Positions 18,180-27,383 of a stretch of DNA of 64,000 nt are shown here, piece by piece. The notes beneath the pieces are model-generated. The model worked only from the letters and a program-made list of their open reading frames with translations. It was not told the origin of the DNA and did not search any database. Made by a program: the position numbers and the translations under genes. How positions within the stretch are numbered: the stretch's first letter is position 1; every line of letters starts with the position of its first letter. The DNA is from Glaciecola sp041380235 (GTDB lineage: Bacteria; Pseudomonadota; Gammaproteobacteria; Enterobacterales; Alteromonadaceae): the NCBI RefSeq assembly GCF_041380235.1, contig NZ_JBGIYY010000013.1:1-64000 (forward strand). Reading direction: 5' to 3'.

Positions 18180-19856
18180 ATGAGGGCGTTTTTAAACATA
18201 AGCTTACTGACTCTTTTGTTAGTAATGTCTTCAAGAGGTATATCTGGTGAGGTTAATATAAGCGGCGGAGTAGCACTAGAATATACACTGCAAGCTATTG
18301 ATGACAAGACACAAAATACTGAGCTTGATTCAAATAATCTTATTTTAAGACCGTTTGTCGCTTTTTCATATGAGTCGAGGGACTTGGGTATACTAGCAAC
18401 AGCTACTCATAACAACGTCAGACGCTCTCTAGAATCAGAGGAAGTGGTTAATAACTATACTGATTATAATTATTTTGCGAGATACCAAGTTGTTCGTAAT
18501 CTGCTGAGTGCATCTGTAAATGGCTCTCAAAACTTTCGTTCTCAAGCAGCGAATTCTTTTTTGGTCGATAACTTTTTATTAAATGCTGATAACCTTAGAA
18601 AAAACACAATTAATGGTGCTGCACTAAACTTAAATCTTCCTACAGGAAGACTCTTTGGCATAAATGCGCAGGTCGCTGCAAACAAAATAGTTTCTGAAAA
18701 TGAAGTGATATTACAGTCATTAGATATTGACGAACAAAACTTCGTATCCAATAGTTATAATGGCACTGTTCGAATCGAAGGTGGTAGAGATTTGCGGCCA
18801 TTCATATATGATGTTGATGCTTCATTTAGAGTTACCGATAGAGAAAATCAACAAGATTTCGAAAGTCAAATATTAGATCTAATGCTAGGTAGCACTATCA
18901 GTTCAAACACAAGTATACGTCTATTGGGCTATTACGAAAATAATGACATCACCAACGATGTAATCGGGTCTGACAGACAAAATGATACACTTCGTGAGTT
19001 TTATTCCTATGGCATCGGCCTCGCTTGGCAACCATCTAACAGTCGCTTTATTGAGGTGGGACTAAATCGTTCAACTACTGTAGGACGCGCTGGTGAAGAT
19101 GATGTAGAAGATGATTACTTGAGTCTAGACATGCAATGGAGTTTTTCATCTCGTACCAGTTTTAACGCAAACTACTCTCGAAGATTCTTTGGGGAATCAG
19201 GTAGTTTGCGATTTTCACATAATTTACGTAACTGGCGAAACAGTATTTCTTATTCTGAAAATTTAGCCACTAATTCTCAATTGCTGCTCAGCCAAGAAGA
19301 TGGTTTACTTATATGCGCTAATGGTAGCACTGAGTTAGCTGACTGTAGACTTTCAGACGGACTTGACCAATCAAACCTTGGTCCGGGTGAAGTCCTCGTT
19401 CCATTTGTTACAGATGGATTTGAACTAAATGACCGAGTTATATTACGTAAAGCAATTACTGCACAATCGTCTGTAGATATGCGTCGCACAACCTTAAGCG
19501 CTTCGTTGTCCCACAGCACGAATGAAGAAGTTGAAATAGCAAGAACTATAGAAACGCTTGCAGGCAGAATCGGGGCTGCTTTACGATTAAGCTCTAGGTC
19601 TACTCTTTCTGCTTCAATTTCATATTCGGATATAGAACGTATGTTTGAAGGCAATATAGAAGCGTCTGTCGTTAAGCAGGCTAACCTTGAGCTAGAACGC
19701 CGATTTACTCGCCGCTTATTTGGGTCTATTGGCTATAATTATCTAGACAGAGCTGGTGACAATATTCAAACTGGCGGAGTGGCTGGAATAAATGGGCCAC
19801 TTACCGACAATAGAATTACCTTACAAATACGCTACGAGTACGACAGTAATCGTTAA
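18180..19856 (+). CDS. PEP-CTERM-system outer-membrane protein (TIGR03016-like)
   Basis: The 558-residue protein has a signal peptide (about residues 1-21, ending near RGISG) and then alternating polar/hydrophobic strands typical of an outer-membrane beta barrel, with aromatic girdles and frequent ARYQV-, SASISYS- and GSIGYNYLD-like strands. It ends in the strand ITLQIRYEYDSNR, not in Phe. Position after the autokinase in an XrtA locus matches the conserved but uncharacterised outer-membrane protein of these systems. Its role may be export of the polymer across the outer membrane. It is the last gene of the plus-strand operon, followed by a terminator. Confidence 0.83.
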   Translation: MRAFLNISLLTLLLVMSSRGISGEVNISGGVALEYTLQAIDDKTQNTELDSNNLILRPFVAFSYESRDLGILATATHNNVRRSLESEEVVNNYTDYNYFARYQVVRNLLSASVNGSQNFRSQAANSFLVDNFLLNADNLRKNTINGAALNLNLPTGRLFGINAQVAANKIVSENEVILQSLDIDEQNFVSNSYNGTVRIEGGRDLRPFIYDVDASFRVTDRENQQDFESQILDLMLGSTISSNTSIRLLGYYENNDITNDVIGSDRQNDTLREFYSYGIGLAWQPSNSRFIEVGLNRSTTVGRAGEDDVEDDYLSLDMQWSFSSRTSFNANYSRRFFGESGSLRFSHNLRNWRNSISYSENLATNSQLLLSQEDGLLICANGSTELADCRLSDGLDQSNLGPGEVLVPFVTDGFELNDRVILRKAITAQSSVDMRRTTLSASLSHSTNEEVEIARTIETLAGRIGAALRLSSRSTLSASISYSDIERMFEGNIEASVVKQANLELERRFTRRLFGSIGYNYLDRAGDNIQTGGVAGINGPLTDNRITLQIRYEYDSNR

Positions 19857-19887
19857 CGCTATACCGAAAAAAAACACCAACAAAAAA

Positions 19888-19918
19888 CCCCGAAAGCCAA
19901 CCAGCTTCCGGGGCTTTT
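19888..19918. terminator. Bidirectional rho-independent terminator
   Basis: CCCCGAAAGC (19888-19897) pairs with GCTTCCGGGG (19904-19913) with one mismatch, and a short T run follows on the plus strand; upstream A-rich sequence gives a U run on the minus strand. It separates the convergent outer-membrane protein and XrtA ATPase genes. Confidence 0.85.
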
Positions 19919-19938
19919 AATTTTGGGTTTAATAAAAC

Positions 19939-21030
19939 CTAATCCTTATCCTTTAATCTTACATAAGCCTGATATTTCTGCTTCAACATTTTATCGATGT
20001 ATTGTGTCAGCTTAATCTTATGTTTTATAGCGTCGTCTAATGCGTCTACCAGCTCACCCAGCATCTCTTTATAATAGGTCGCATCTTGAATTTTATTGCC
20101 GTTAGGTGTTAAAAATTCAGTCTCTGGCTTATTCGAGCTTGGCAGTGGGCTTGGATTAACCACGTGCTGCACTGGCTCTTGAGTGGGCTCTGGTTGCTCT
20201 ACAAACTCAGGTTTAGACTCAAACATCTCAGCCCTAACTTCTTCAATGACTTGACTTGCTGCTTCGAGCTCAAAGTTTTCAAGCTCCTCTAGATATCCAT
20301 ATAGTAAAATGCGGTCCATTAAGGTATTTACCTTGCGAGGCACGCCGTTAGTAAACTGATAAATAGCATCGTATGCTTCGGAAGAAATAAGTGACTCTTT
20401 GTCGTAACCTGCATGGTGCAGTCTGTGCTCAATATATTCACGCATTTCATCTGAACTTAGCGGCGTTAAGTGGCATGATGCCACAATACGCTGTCTGAAC
20501 TGCTCCATGTTGGGAGCGCGTAATATTGGCTGCAATTCGGCTTGCCCTAGTAAAAAGCTTTGCAACAATGGCTTTCCGTTAAGTTGAAAGTTAGAAAGCA
20601 TTCTAAGCTCTTCTATAGTCTCTAATGGCAAGTTTTGTGCTTCATCAACTAATAGCAAAGCACGTCTGCCACTAGCATTTAGCTGCTGCAAAAAGGTTTG
20701 AATACTTTCAAGCAAATCAGATTTTGAGCGCCCTTCCGCAGGAAGGTTGAATTTAGACGCAACCATTTTAACAAGCTCGTCGGGCGAGAGCTTAGGAGTT
20801 ACAATTTGCGCTGCGTAAATGTCTTCTTCGATATTATTTAAAAGACTATTCGCAATGGTTGTTTTGCCGGTACCGATGTCGCCGGTGATCACAATAAAAC
20901 CCTCAGCCTGTGAGAGTCCATATTGCAAATAAGACATGGCCCGTTTGTGCAATTTACTTGCAAAGAAAAATTCAGGGTCAGGAGTGAGCTGAAATGGCTT
21001 TGAATTAAGCCCGTAGTAACTTTCGTACAT
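19939..21030 (-). CDS. XrtA/PEP-CTERM-system AAA ATPase (TIGR03015, ExeA-like)
   Basis: The 363-residue protein starts MYESYYGLNSKPFQLTPDP, the hallmark N-terminus of this family. Walker A is GDIGTGKT at 50-57 and Walker B is LLLVDEAQ near 126-132. An arginine-rich sensor region follows (FRQRIVASCHLTPLS). The last 100 residues are proline- and acid-rich, then helical. The family is found in exosortase-linked exopolysaccharide loci and resembles ExeA/GspA ATPases, though its exact role is not settled. It is transcribed alone, facing the export operon across a shared terminator. Confidence 0.9.
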   Translation of the reverse strand: MYESYYGLNSKPFQLTPDPEFFFASKLHKRAMSYLQYGLSQAEGFIVITGDIGTGKTTIANSLLNNIEEDIYAAQIVTPKLSPDELVKMVASKFNLPAEGRSKSDLLESIQTFLQQLNASGRRALLLVDEAQNLPLETIEELRMLSNFQLNGKPLLQSFLLGQAELQPILRAPNMEQFRQRIVASCHLTPLSSDEMREYIEHRLHHAGYDKESLISSEAYDAIYQFTNGVPRKVNTLMDRILLYGYLEELENFELEAASQVIEEVRAEMFESKPEFVEQPEPTQEPVQHVVNPSPLPSSNKPETEFLTPNGNKIQDATYYKEMLGELVDALDDAIKHKIKLTQYIDKMLKQKYQAYVRLKDKD

Positions 21031-21046
21031 GATATATTTCCACTAG

Positions 21047-21523
21047 ATGCGAACTGCGCGTTTTTCCATTAACTTGCTACCCGTAACTATACATGATTTG
21101 CACAAACAAAGGGTAAATTCTGATATTTTTGGATTGCCTTGGTATTATACTGTTGATTCAAATACAACAGGGTTAAATATAGCATTGAGCGCACAAACTG
21201 CAGTAATACCTTGGTATTTGTACATCATAAAAACCGCCAGTGGCTCACTTTATACCGGTATTACTGTCGATGTGCTGCGCCGCTTTGAAGAACACAGCTC
21301 ACAATCCACCAAAACCGCTAAAGCCTTGCGCGGCAAGGGCCCGTTTTCCCTCGCGTACTGCGTGCAGCTTACTAGCCACAGCGATGCCCTCAAAGCTGAA
21401 CTATGGATAAAAAAGCAAAGCCGCGCAAATAAGCTAAAAATGATAGGCGATGAACAGCCCTTACCTTTTGAGCACAAGCGTATTACCTTACCTCTACCCG
21501 AACACAAAGATATTACTGAATAA
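21047..21523 (+). CDS. GIY-YIG domain protein (UPF0213/YhbQ-like)
   Basis: Residues from about 55 onward form a GIY-YIG domain: WYLYIIKTASGSLYTGIT gives the YIG-like core, Arg78 and Arg79 follow in VLRRFEEH, and the terminal conserved segment is AELWIKKQSRANKLKMI. Small members of this family are about 90-100 residues and may act as nucleases. The ATG at 21047 adds about 54 residues with no resemblance to the family, and this part covers the space where the divergent XrtA ATPase needs its promoter. A TTG at 21185 would give a normal-sized protein. The gene end overlaps the convergent DUF350 gene by 30 bases. Confidence 0.72.
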   Translation: MRTARFSINLLPVTIHDLHKQRVNSDIFGLPWYYTVDSNTTGLNIALSAQTAVIPWYLYIIKTASGSLYTGITVDVLRRFEEHSSQSTKTAKALRGKGPFSLAYCVQLTSHSDALKAELWIKKQSRANKLKMIGDEQPLPFEHKRITLPLPEHKDITE

Positions 21524-22408
21524 CAAGGCAATACCAATCGCTAACACCGCCTCAATACTGGCAATGCCGATATTGTGTTGCAAAGAAACTTCGGAGCGCC
21601 ACTGCACGCCAGCTAACACTACGCGCTTGCATATAGACGTAAGCATCATTAGCACAATCGCCATGCATATGCCCACAAACAGCCAGCCGGTTACATTAGT
21701 TACATAAGCTTCGGGTTCATAGGCGAGCACTTTACTGGTGGCCGATACGGCAATCGCAATACCAATTAAATTCCCGCTGTGCTGGATGGCCAAGGCAATT
21801 TGCCCTTTACATAAGGTTTTTTGAAACGAGCTGTTTTGGTTTTTTTCGGCAAAGCGGTACTCATAAATACGAGTAGCAATTAGCAATACCGCCAATACGA
21901 CGATGGCGCCGGTCACAATGGCGACAAAGGCATGCAGGTCATTGCCGTCTGCCCACTCGATAATACTTTTGGTAATAATTGCCGAAGCAATTGCACTTGC
22001 AGCATCTACCAAGCCTACTGAGACGTTTTTTTCGCCTATCATTTCGTCTTTATCAAGCTGATTTAACACTAGCTTGTCATGCGCAAAGCGACCAATTCGC
22101 ACCAACACAATGCCCAAAGCGCCAAAGGTCAGCATGCTTAGTGCTGCCACATCATAACCTAAGCCAACGTGTCTACCCACCACAGCCGAGAGCACAATAG
22201 TCAGAGCAATCATCCGCCCTGCGACACTCACGCCAAATGCAAAGTTGTCGCGCTCACCTAACTCATGATTAACATCTACTTTATTTAATACGCCCGAAAG
22301 CCACCTAATGGCGAATAACAGGGCAATGGCGATACTTAAATCAATAGCGATATAAATGGGCAATTCTGAAGACAAGGGTATTACATTAACAAGCTGTTCC
22401 ATATCCAC
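21494..22408 (-). CDS. DUF350 family membrane protein, duplicated domain
   Basis: The 304-residue protein has about eight transmembrane segments arranged as two similar halves of four, each a DUF350 unit. Halves are marked by stretches such as DNFAFGVSVAGRMIALTIVL near residue 50 and KGQIALAIQHSGNLIGIAIA near residue 200. Function is unknown; family members often occur with stress or lipid genes. It is divergent to glnE with 95 bases between, and its end overlaps the GIY-YIG gene on the other strand. No operon partner is visible. Confidence 0.8.
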   Translation of the reverse strand: MDMEQLVNVIPLSSELPIYIAIDLSIAIALLFAIRWLSGVLNKVDVNHELGERDNFAFGVSVAGRMIALTIVLSAVVGRHVGLGYDVAALSMLTFGALGIVLVRIGRFAHDKLVLNQLDKDEMIGEKNVSVGLVDAASAIASAIITKSIIEWADGNDLHAFVAIVTGAIVVLAVLLIATRIYEYRFAEKNQNSSFQKTLCKGQIALAIQHSGNLIGIAIAVSATSKVLAYEPEAYVTNVTGWLFVGICMAIVLMMLTSICKRVVLAGVQWRSEVSLQHNIGIASIEAVLAIGIALLFSNIFVFG

Positions 22409-22423
22409 CTTTTAAAACATCAG

Positions 22424-22451
22424 TTTACGAACTGGGCATACTACCTATAAT
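22424..22451 (+). promoter_or_regulatory. Candidate sigma-70 promoter for glnE
   Basis: TTTACG at 22424-22429 and a perfect TATAAT at 22446-22451 are 16 bases apart, and transcription would begin about 45 bases before the glnE ATG at 22504. Identified by eye. Confidence 0.5.
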
Positions 22452-22503
22452 ATGTTGTGCACAACAATTACGCAAAGACTAAGGCAACAGGCATGACCCT
22501 TTC

Positions 22504-25446
22504 ATGACATCAACGCATTTGGCAACAACATCTGAAGCTGAGCTTGCAAAAGACGCACTCATCAAAGTCTATTCCCAAATTATCGCTGACAGCTCAGATA
22601 AAACGGAATTGACCATGCCAAGCCTGCCCGCTGAATTACTGCTCTTGCTCGAGCGTGTGCTGCCATTGAGTGATTTCGTGTGCCGCGTCATCCAGCAGTT
22701 TCCCCATCCCATGTATGAACTGTTTGTGAAGATTACGCACGATATATCCTTGCCTAAATTAAAAGATTATCACAATGAACTGAGTCAAGCCCTCGACGGC
22801 TGCAGCAACGAGCATGATTTTCATAGAGTGCTGCGCAGTTTTCGACAAGTTGAAATGGCTTGCGTCGCGGTTTTCGATTTACTAAAAATACAAGCAATAA
22901 AAGCCTCAATGGCGAGTGTTTCAGCGATTGCTGACGCTATTATCGAACTGGCATATTTATGGATTTACGACCAACAATGCATTAAATACGGCACTCCCGA
23001 ACGTCATCAGCACATGCAAATTATGGCAATGGGCAAGCTCGGTGGCGGCGAGCTTAACTTTTCATCTGATATCGATATGATATTCGCGTATCCAACAAGC
23101 GGTGAGACTCGCGGCGCTAAAAGAACCATCGAGCATCAAGCCTTCTTTACCAAAGCGGCACAAAAGCTTATTCATGCCTTAGACTTTATTACCGAACATG
23201 GGCGCTGCTACCGCGTGGATATGCGCTTGCGCCCGATGGGTGACTCTGGGCCATTGGTCATGCCTTACAACGCCATTGAGAGCTATTACCAAGAGCAGGG
23301 CCGCGCATGGGAACGCTACGCGATGCAAAAAATGCGTATCATCAATGTCAACAGCGACACCCATGCTTTGTATAAACTGATCAAGCCATTTGTATATCGA
23401 AAGTACATCGACTTTACGACCTTAGATGCGATTCGTGAGATGAAAGTGCTGATTGAAAAGGAAGTGCATCGCCGCCAACTTTCGCAAAACATTAAACTAG
23501 GGCAAGGCGGTATCCGTGAGGTAGAATTTTTTGTGCAAGCCCTGCAGTTAATCCACGCTGGCAGAGAGCCGCGCTGCAAACAAGTCAGTACGCTTAAAGC
23601 ATTAGACGCTTTACATGCTTATGAGTTTATTAGCCAAAGTGTCTATGATGATTTAAAAGACAGCTATTTGTATTTACGAAAAATCGAACACTACCTGCAA
23701 ATATTTGACGATGAGCAAACCCAAATATTGCCCCAAGATCCCCTGAACCAAACACGACTCACCAGCCTTTTAGGCTTTGATTCTTATCCGCAATGTTTAG
23801 TATCAATCGATGCCTGCATGGCTAAAATTAACATGCATTTTCGCACCATTGTAAAAGATGCAAACCAAGCAGATGAAGACGATAGCGCGCAGTCTGAAGA
23901 ACTCTCGACTTACGCTGACGTGTGGAATTTAAACCTTGATGAACAAGAAGTGGCAAGCCTGTTAAGCAACAAACTTTCAGCGCCACACAGCAGCATCTTA
24001 TTTAAACATTTACAGAGCTTTAAGCAAAAACTACAGAGTGCCTCGGTGAGTGAGCGTGGCATGCGCTCGATTAATCGATTGATGCCATTGCTCCTTAGCG
24101 AGTTACATATGAAGGATATGACACTCGATCAGCGTCAAATCGAAGGCATATTTGGCATTTTGCTGACCATTACCGGTCGCATCACCTATATTGATTTACT
24201 GCTTGAAAACCCTAGCGTTCGCCAACGTTTAAACTCACTTTGTCGGAAAAGTTTATGGGTGGCCCAAGAAATTTCACAACACCCAATGCTGCTCGATGAA
24301 CTCTTGCATCCGGTATATCTGAAAGCAGATGGCCTGTCCCTAGCTCAGTGGAAATCACTTTGTGCTGAAGAACTAAAACAATACATGCTCAGAGTAGAGC
24401 CTGATGACATCGAAGCAGTAATGGACACCTTAAGGCAGTTCAAGAATGCCTACCAACTGCGCATTGCGGCAGCAGACATATCTGGCACAATCGCCATCAA
24501 CCAGGTAAGCGATAAATTGACCCTGCTTGGTGAAGTTATTTTAGCTGAAGTCGTAGAACAAGCATGGCGACAAGTCACATTAAAACATGGTGTTCCACAA
24601 GATAAGTCTCATGTGGATAAAGGCTTTGGTATTGTTGGCTACGGCAAGTTTGGCGGCATCGAATTGAGCTATGGCTCTGATCTCGATATTGTGTGTTTAT
24701 ATGACGCCACAAAAGATGGCCACACCGACTCTAGCGGCGCAAGAGACCCTATTAGCCACCAAGAATTTTATATTAAATTAGTCCAAAAAATCATTCATTA
24801 CTGCATCACCAAAACCTATCATGGTGAGCTGTACGATATCGATTTACGCCTGCGTCCTTCGGGCAATTCTGGTCTTTTAATTACGCATATTAACTCTTTC
24901 GCCGATTACGAATTAAGCACTGCTTGGACCTGGGAACACCAAGCATTGGTGCGCGGACGTTTAGTGATAGGTACCCAGAGTTTTGCTGAAGCATTCGAAA
25001 AGATAAGGGTCCAGACGCTTTGCTTAGCTCGCGATTCGAACAAGCTGCTCGAAGACGTATCGCAAATGCGAGAGAAAATGCGGGCACATCTTAACGCCAG
25101 CAACGACGCTCAAATCGACATTAAACAGTGTGAGGGCGGCATCGTAGATATTGAATTTATGGTGCAGTTTTGGGTGTTGAATTTTGCCTCAGACTATCCA
25201 GGATTGGCTCGGTGGTCTGATAATTTGCGAATACTTGACGTTTGCGCCGATATTAATGTGATTGACACTAAAAGCGCAAAGGCTCTGCAGGAGCATTATT
25301 TATGGCTGCGTCATCTAGCTCATCGTCTTCAGCTTTCTGGCCGCCTATTGGCTCAACCATCAGAAAAATTAGACGAAACGCGGCAATTAGTGAGTTACTT
25401 ATATAAGAGTATATTTGCTGCGGGCGCGAGTGAAAACAAGCCCTAG
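22504..25446 (+). CDS. glnE: Bifunctional glutamine synthetase adenylyltransferase / adenylyl-removing enzyme
   Basis: The 980-residue length and two nucleotidyltransferase domains identify GlnE. The N-terminal deadenylylase domain has MGKLGGGELNFSSDIDMIF (about 176-194) and the C-terminal adenylylase domain has GYGKFGGIELSYGSDLDIV (about 713-731); each includes the GS/SSDxD metal site. VDMRLRPMGDSGPL and IDLRLRPSGNSGLL repeat in the two halves. It adds AMP to or removes it from a tyrosine of glutamine synthetase in response to PII and glutamine. An ATG twelve bases upstream is closed by a stop at once, so 22504 is the start. The gene is monocistronic and convergent with the next gene by four bases. 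Confidence 0.97.
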   Translation: MTSTHLATTSEAELAKDALIKVYSQIIADSSDKTELTMPSLPAELLLLLERVLPLSDFVCRVIQQFPHPMYELFVKITHDISLPKLKDYHNELSQALDGCSNEHDFHRVLRSFRQVEMACVAVFDLLKIQAIKASMASVSAIADAIIELAYLWIYDQQCIKYGTPERHQHMQIMAMGKLGGGELNFSSDIDMIFAYPTSGETRGAKRTIEHQAFFTKAAQKLIHALDFITEHGRCYRVDMRLRPMGDSGPLVMPYNAIESYYQEQGRAWERYAMQKMRIINVNSDTHALYKLIKPFVYRKYIDFTTLDAIREMKVLIEKEVHRRQLSQNIKLGQGGIREVEFFVQALQLIHAGREPRCKQVSTLKALDALHAYEFISQSVYDDLKDSYLYLRKIEHYLQIFDDEQTQILPQDPLNQTRLTSLLGFDSYPQCLVSIDACMAKINMHFRTIVKDANQADEDDSAQSEELSTYADVWNLNLDEQEVASLLSNKLSAPHSSILFKHLQSFKQKLQSASVSERGMRSINRLMPLLLSELHMKDMTLDQRQIEGIFGILLTITGRITYIDLLLENPSVRQRLNSLCRKSLWVAQEISQHPMLLDELLHPVYLKADGLSLAQWKSLCAEELKQYMLRVEPDDIEAVMDTLRQFKNAYQLRIAAADISGTIAINQVSDKLTLLGEVILAEVVEQAWRQVTLKHGVPQDKSHVDKGFGIVGYGKFGGIELSYGSDLDIVCLYDATKDGHTDSSGARDPISHQEFYIKLVQKIIHYCITKTYHGELYDIDLRLRPSGNSGLLITHINSFADYELSTAWTWEHQALVRGRLVIGTQSFAEAFEKIRVQTLCLARDSNKLLEDVSQMREKMRAHLNASNDAQIDIKQCEGGIVDIEFMVQFWVLNFASDYPGLARWSDNLRILDVCADINVIDTKSAKALQEHYLWLRHLAHRLQLSGRLLAQPSEKLDETRQLVSYLYKSIFAAGASENKP

Positions 25447-26045
25447 TACTGGCTAACAATCATGCAGGTATTTTGCAAGACCTCGTCGTTTTGGTCAGTT
25501 AATACCAACACACGCTGTTTGTCGCAATAATAAACTTCAACGGTATTCACAAAGTTGGCGTCGATTGCACCGGCCAGTTCTTTTAACATGCCGCTGACGG
25601 TGTTTTCAGATGAAAAGCGATGGCGAACAATAAAGTCTTGGTTTAGGTTCCAAATAAGCTGCATTCCTTCTGCCGAAACGTAGCTATCTGCATTGGTCAT
25701 TAAGGTGCTTTCTTTCGCAAAGGAGCGTGCCTTGTAGCTACCTTCCCAGTTAAAGTCTTCGTTGTCGTTCATGGGTGGGCGGTTTAGGGCGCTTAACTGC
25801 TCTGATAAAGGCGCACTTGGTGGCTCGAGAGGAATAACAAAATCGCCGTATTTTTCTTCAATTTTATCACTAGACACTAAGCTGAATTCTTCATAGAAGT
25901 CGGCCATATTCGATTGAATGGACTTTTTCTCTACTGGATTTCCTTGGTCATCAAAGGCAGCTTGCTGCGGCATAAAAATGATAAAAGCGGCAGCTGCAAT
26001 AATCACCAACAACATGACTATAATACGTTTTAACCAAAAGCTCAT
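25443..26045 (-). CDS. Membrane-anchored protein with a possible TcpQ/PilL-like C-terminal domain
   Basis: The 200-residue protein has one N-terminal transmembrane segment (about 7-27). The middle is acidic and proline-rich. The last 80 residues (around GMQLIWNLNQDFIVRHRFSS) resemble the small TcpQ-like / secretin N-terminal-like domain in pattern, with two cysteines near the C-terminus (YYCDKQR and NTCMIV). It follows lpxL with a two-base gap and so is probably co-transcribed, but no pilus genes are near. I would treat it as a conserved hypothetical exported protein. Confidence 0.6.
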   Translation of the reverse strand: MSFWLKRIIVMLLVIIAAAAFIIFMPQQAAFDDQGNPVEKKSIQSNMADFYEEFSLVSSDKIEEKYGDFVIPLEPPSAPLSEQLSALNRPPMNDNEDFNWEGSYKARSFAKESTLMTNADSYVSAEGMQLIWNLNQDFIVRHRFSSENTVSGMLKELAGAIDANFVNTVEVYYCDKQRVLVLTDQNDEVLQNTCMIVSQY

Positions 26046-26047
26046 AT

Positions 26048-26980
26048 TTACTCATATAATGATTGCGGCGACGATTTAGGTCGCGTTTTAAACCTTTTGT
26101 GCATCCACAGGTAACTTTCCGGTTGTTCTTTAATAATATCCAATAGATCTTGGTTTAACTTTGTTAATGCACGCTCAGGACTTTTATCGGCCAAATACTC
26201 AATTACTGGATAGCATTTAATTTTATACCCTGTTGCGGTGTATTGAGACGATATTAAAAATGGTAAGCAATTGCCACGCTGGGCAAACATAAGGGTCGCC
26301 GAAGTAGTAGCCGTTTGCTCTACGCCACCAAAAGGCACGAAAATGCTTTGCGATGCACCATAGTCTTGGTCGGGCAAATACAAACATAACTCAGCACTGT
26401 TGAGTGCTTCAATAAGCGCCTTTGCATTCCGTTTATGGATCATGTACTTATTGGCTCGATTGCGTCCGTGGTATTGAAAATAATCCATCAGTGGATTGTT
26501 GTGCTTTCGGTAAAACGCGATGCTTGGGTGAAAATAACCGATGCCTCTGCAGGCAAATTCTAAATTAACATTATGCAAGGCCAAGCCAAATGCGCCTTTG
26601 CCTTGTTTAAGAATCGCTTCAATATGCTCATAGCCTTCAATAGTAAGGTGCTTTTTTATGCGCCAATCAGGCCACCACCAACCCATCGCGGTTTCAAATA
26701 AAGCCATGCCGGTGCGTTCAACATTGGCGTTAAACACTCGTTCAATTTCAGCGTCTGACCAGTCAGGGAAAGTTAACTTGAGGTTTTTTCTAGCAATAGC
26801 CACACGTTTTGGTGCGATGCGCGATAGCAAACGTCCAAAGCCTTTGCCGAGCATCAAGATCAGTCTAAAAGGTAGCCACGTGATCAAATACAAAATAGCA
26901 GCACCCAACCATATGCCCCAATAGTTGGGCATCAAAAATTTGGCTTTAAATACGGGCGCTACAATGGAGTGTTTAGACAA
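26048..26980 (-). CDS. lpxL: LpxL/LpxM-family lipid A acyltransferase
   Basis: The 310-residue protein has an N-terminal membrane segment (about 17-45) and the late-acyltransferase catalytic HX4E motif in ALHNVNLE. YRKHNNPLMD, DQDYG and VPFGGVEQTAT match other conserved blocks of the family. It transfers a secondary acyl chain from acyl-ACP to Kdo2-lipid A at the inner membrane. LpxL, LpxM and LpxP cannot be told apart here, so the symbol is tentative. The start given is TTG at 26980 without a strong ribosome site; an in-frame ATG at codon 17 (26932) precedes the membrane segment and is possible. Confidence 0.87.
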   Translation of the reverse strand: MSKHSIVAPVFKAKFLMPNYWGIWLGAAILYLITWLPFRLILMLGKGFGRLLSRIAPKRVAIARKNLKLTFPDWSDAEIERVFNANVERTGMALFETAMGWWWPDWRIKKHLTIEGYEHIEAILKQGKGAFGLALHNVNLEFACRGIGYFHPSIAFYRKHNNPLMDYFQYHGRNRANKYMIHKRNAKALIEALNSAELCLYLPDQDYGASQSIFVPFGGVEQTATTSATLMFAQRGNCLPFLISSQYTATGYKIKCYPVIEYLADKSPERALTKLNQDLLDIIKEQPESYLWMHKRFKTRPKSSPQSLYE

Positions 26981-27008
26981 GGTATTCGCTTGAAATGTAG
27001 GTTGAATG

Positions 27009-27047
27009 TGCTTGCAAGTTTACCATCAAGTGATGTACCTGCAAGCA
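27009..27047. repeat. Two-tier inverted repeat (possible terminator or RNA hairpin)
   Basis: TGCTTGCA (27009-27016) and TGCAAGCA (27040-27047) are perfect 8-base arms, and between them TACCATCA and TGATGTA form an inner stem with one bulge. It lies after the DUF3081 gene and just before lpxL, both on the minus strand. No T run follows, so termination would be weak. Confidence 0.5.
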
Positions 27048-27055
27048 ATCAATGC

Positions 27056-27313
27056 CTAATAGCTTTGGTCGATGTGTTTGAGCTTTTTTTCGAATGCCTC
27101 GTAATGGCTGTTCGATTCATAGTCAAAAGTATACTGATTATGAAAGCCAAAACGAAGTTTTACCAAGGCATCTTCGATATACAAGGTGTAGCCATCAAAG
27201 TCTGTAAAAGCTTTGATTCCCTCAAGAAAATATTCATCATTTTCTTTTTTTCCGTGTTGGCGTATTTTTTCAAAAATCCGTAACAAAAATTTACTGTCTA
27301 GTTCGTTTTTCAA
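27056..27313 (-). CDS. DUF3081-like small protein
   Basis: The protein has 85 residues from a TTG at 27313, chosen because GGAG lies five bases before it and the resulting N-terminus (MKNELDSKF) looks like the family; a GTG at 27328 is also in frame. The core has FDGYTLYIEDALVKL and FHNQYTFDYES, which I recognise as DUF3081, a small protein of Vibrio, Shewanella and related genera with unknown function. It is soluble and has no cysteine. It stands 75 bases ahead of lpxL on the same strand with an inverted repeat between. Confidence 0.65.
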   Translation of the reverse strand: MKNELDSKFLLRIFEKIRQHGKKENDEYFLEGIKAFTDFDGYTLYIEDALVKLRFGFHNQYTFDYESNSHYEAFEKKLKHIDQSY

Positions 27314-27383
27314 AGAAGCTCCCGACACTTTATTTGTTAGAAAACAAGCATTAGCGCATTCGACACTCGCCAGTCAACTGTGT

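Noticed and set aside
19277..19654. 125-codon minus-strand frame
   Set aside because: It is a shadow of the PEP-CTERM-system outer-membrane protein gene.
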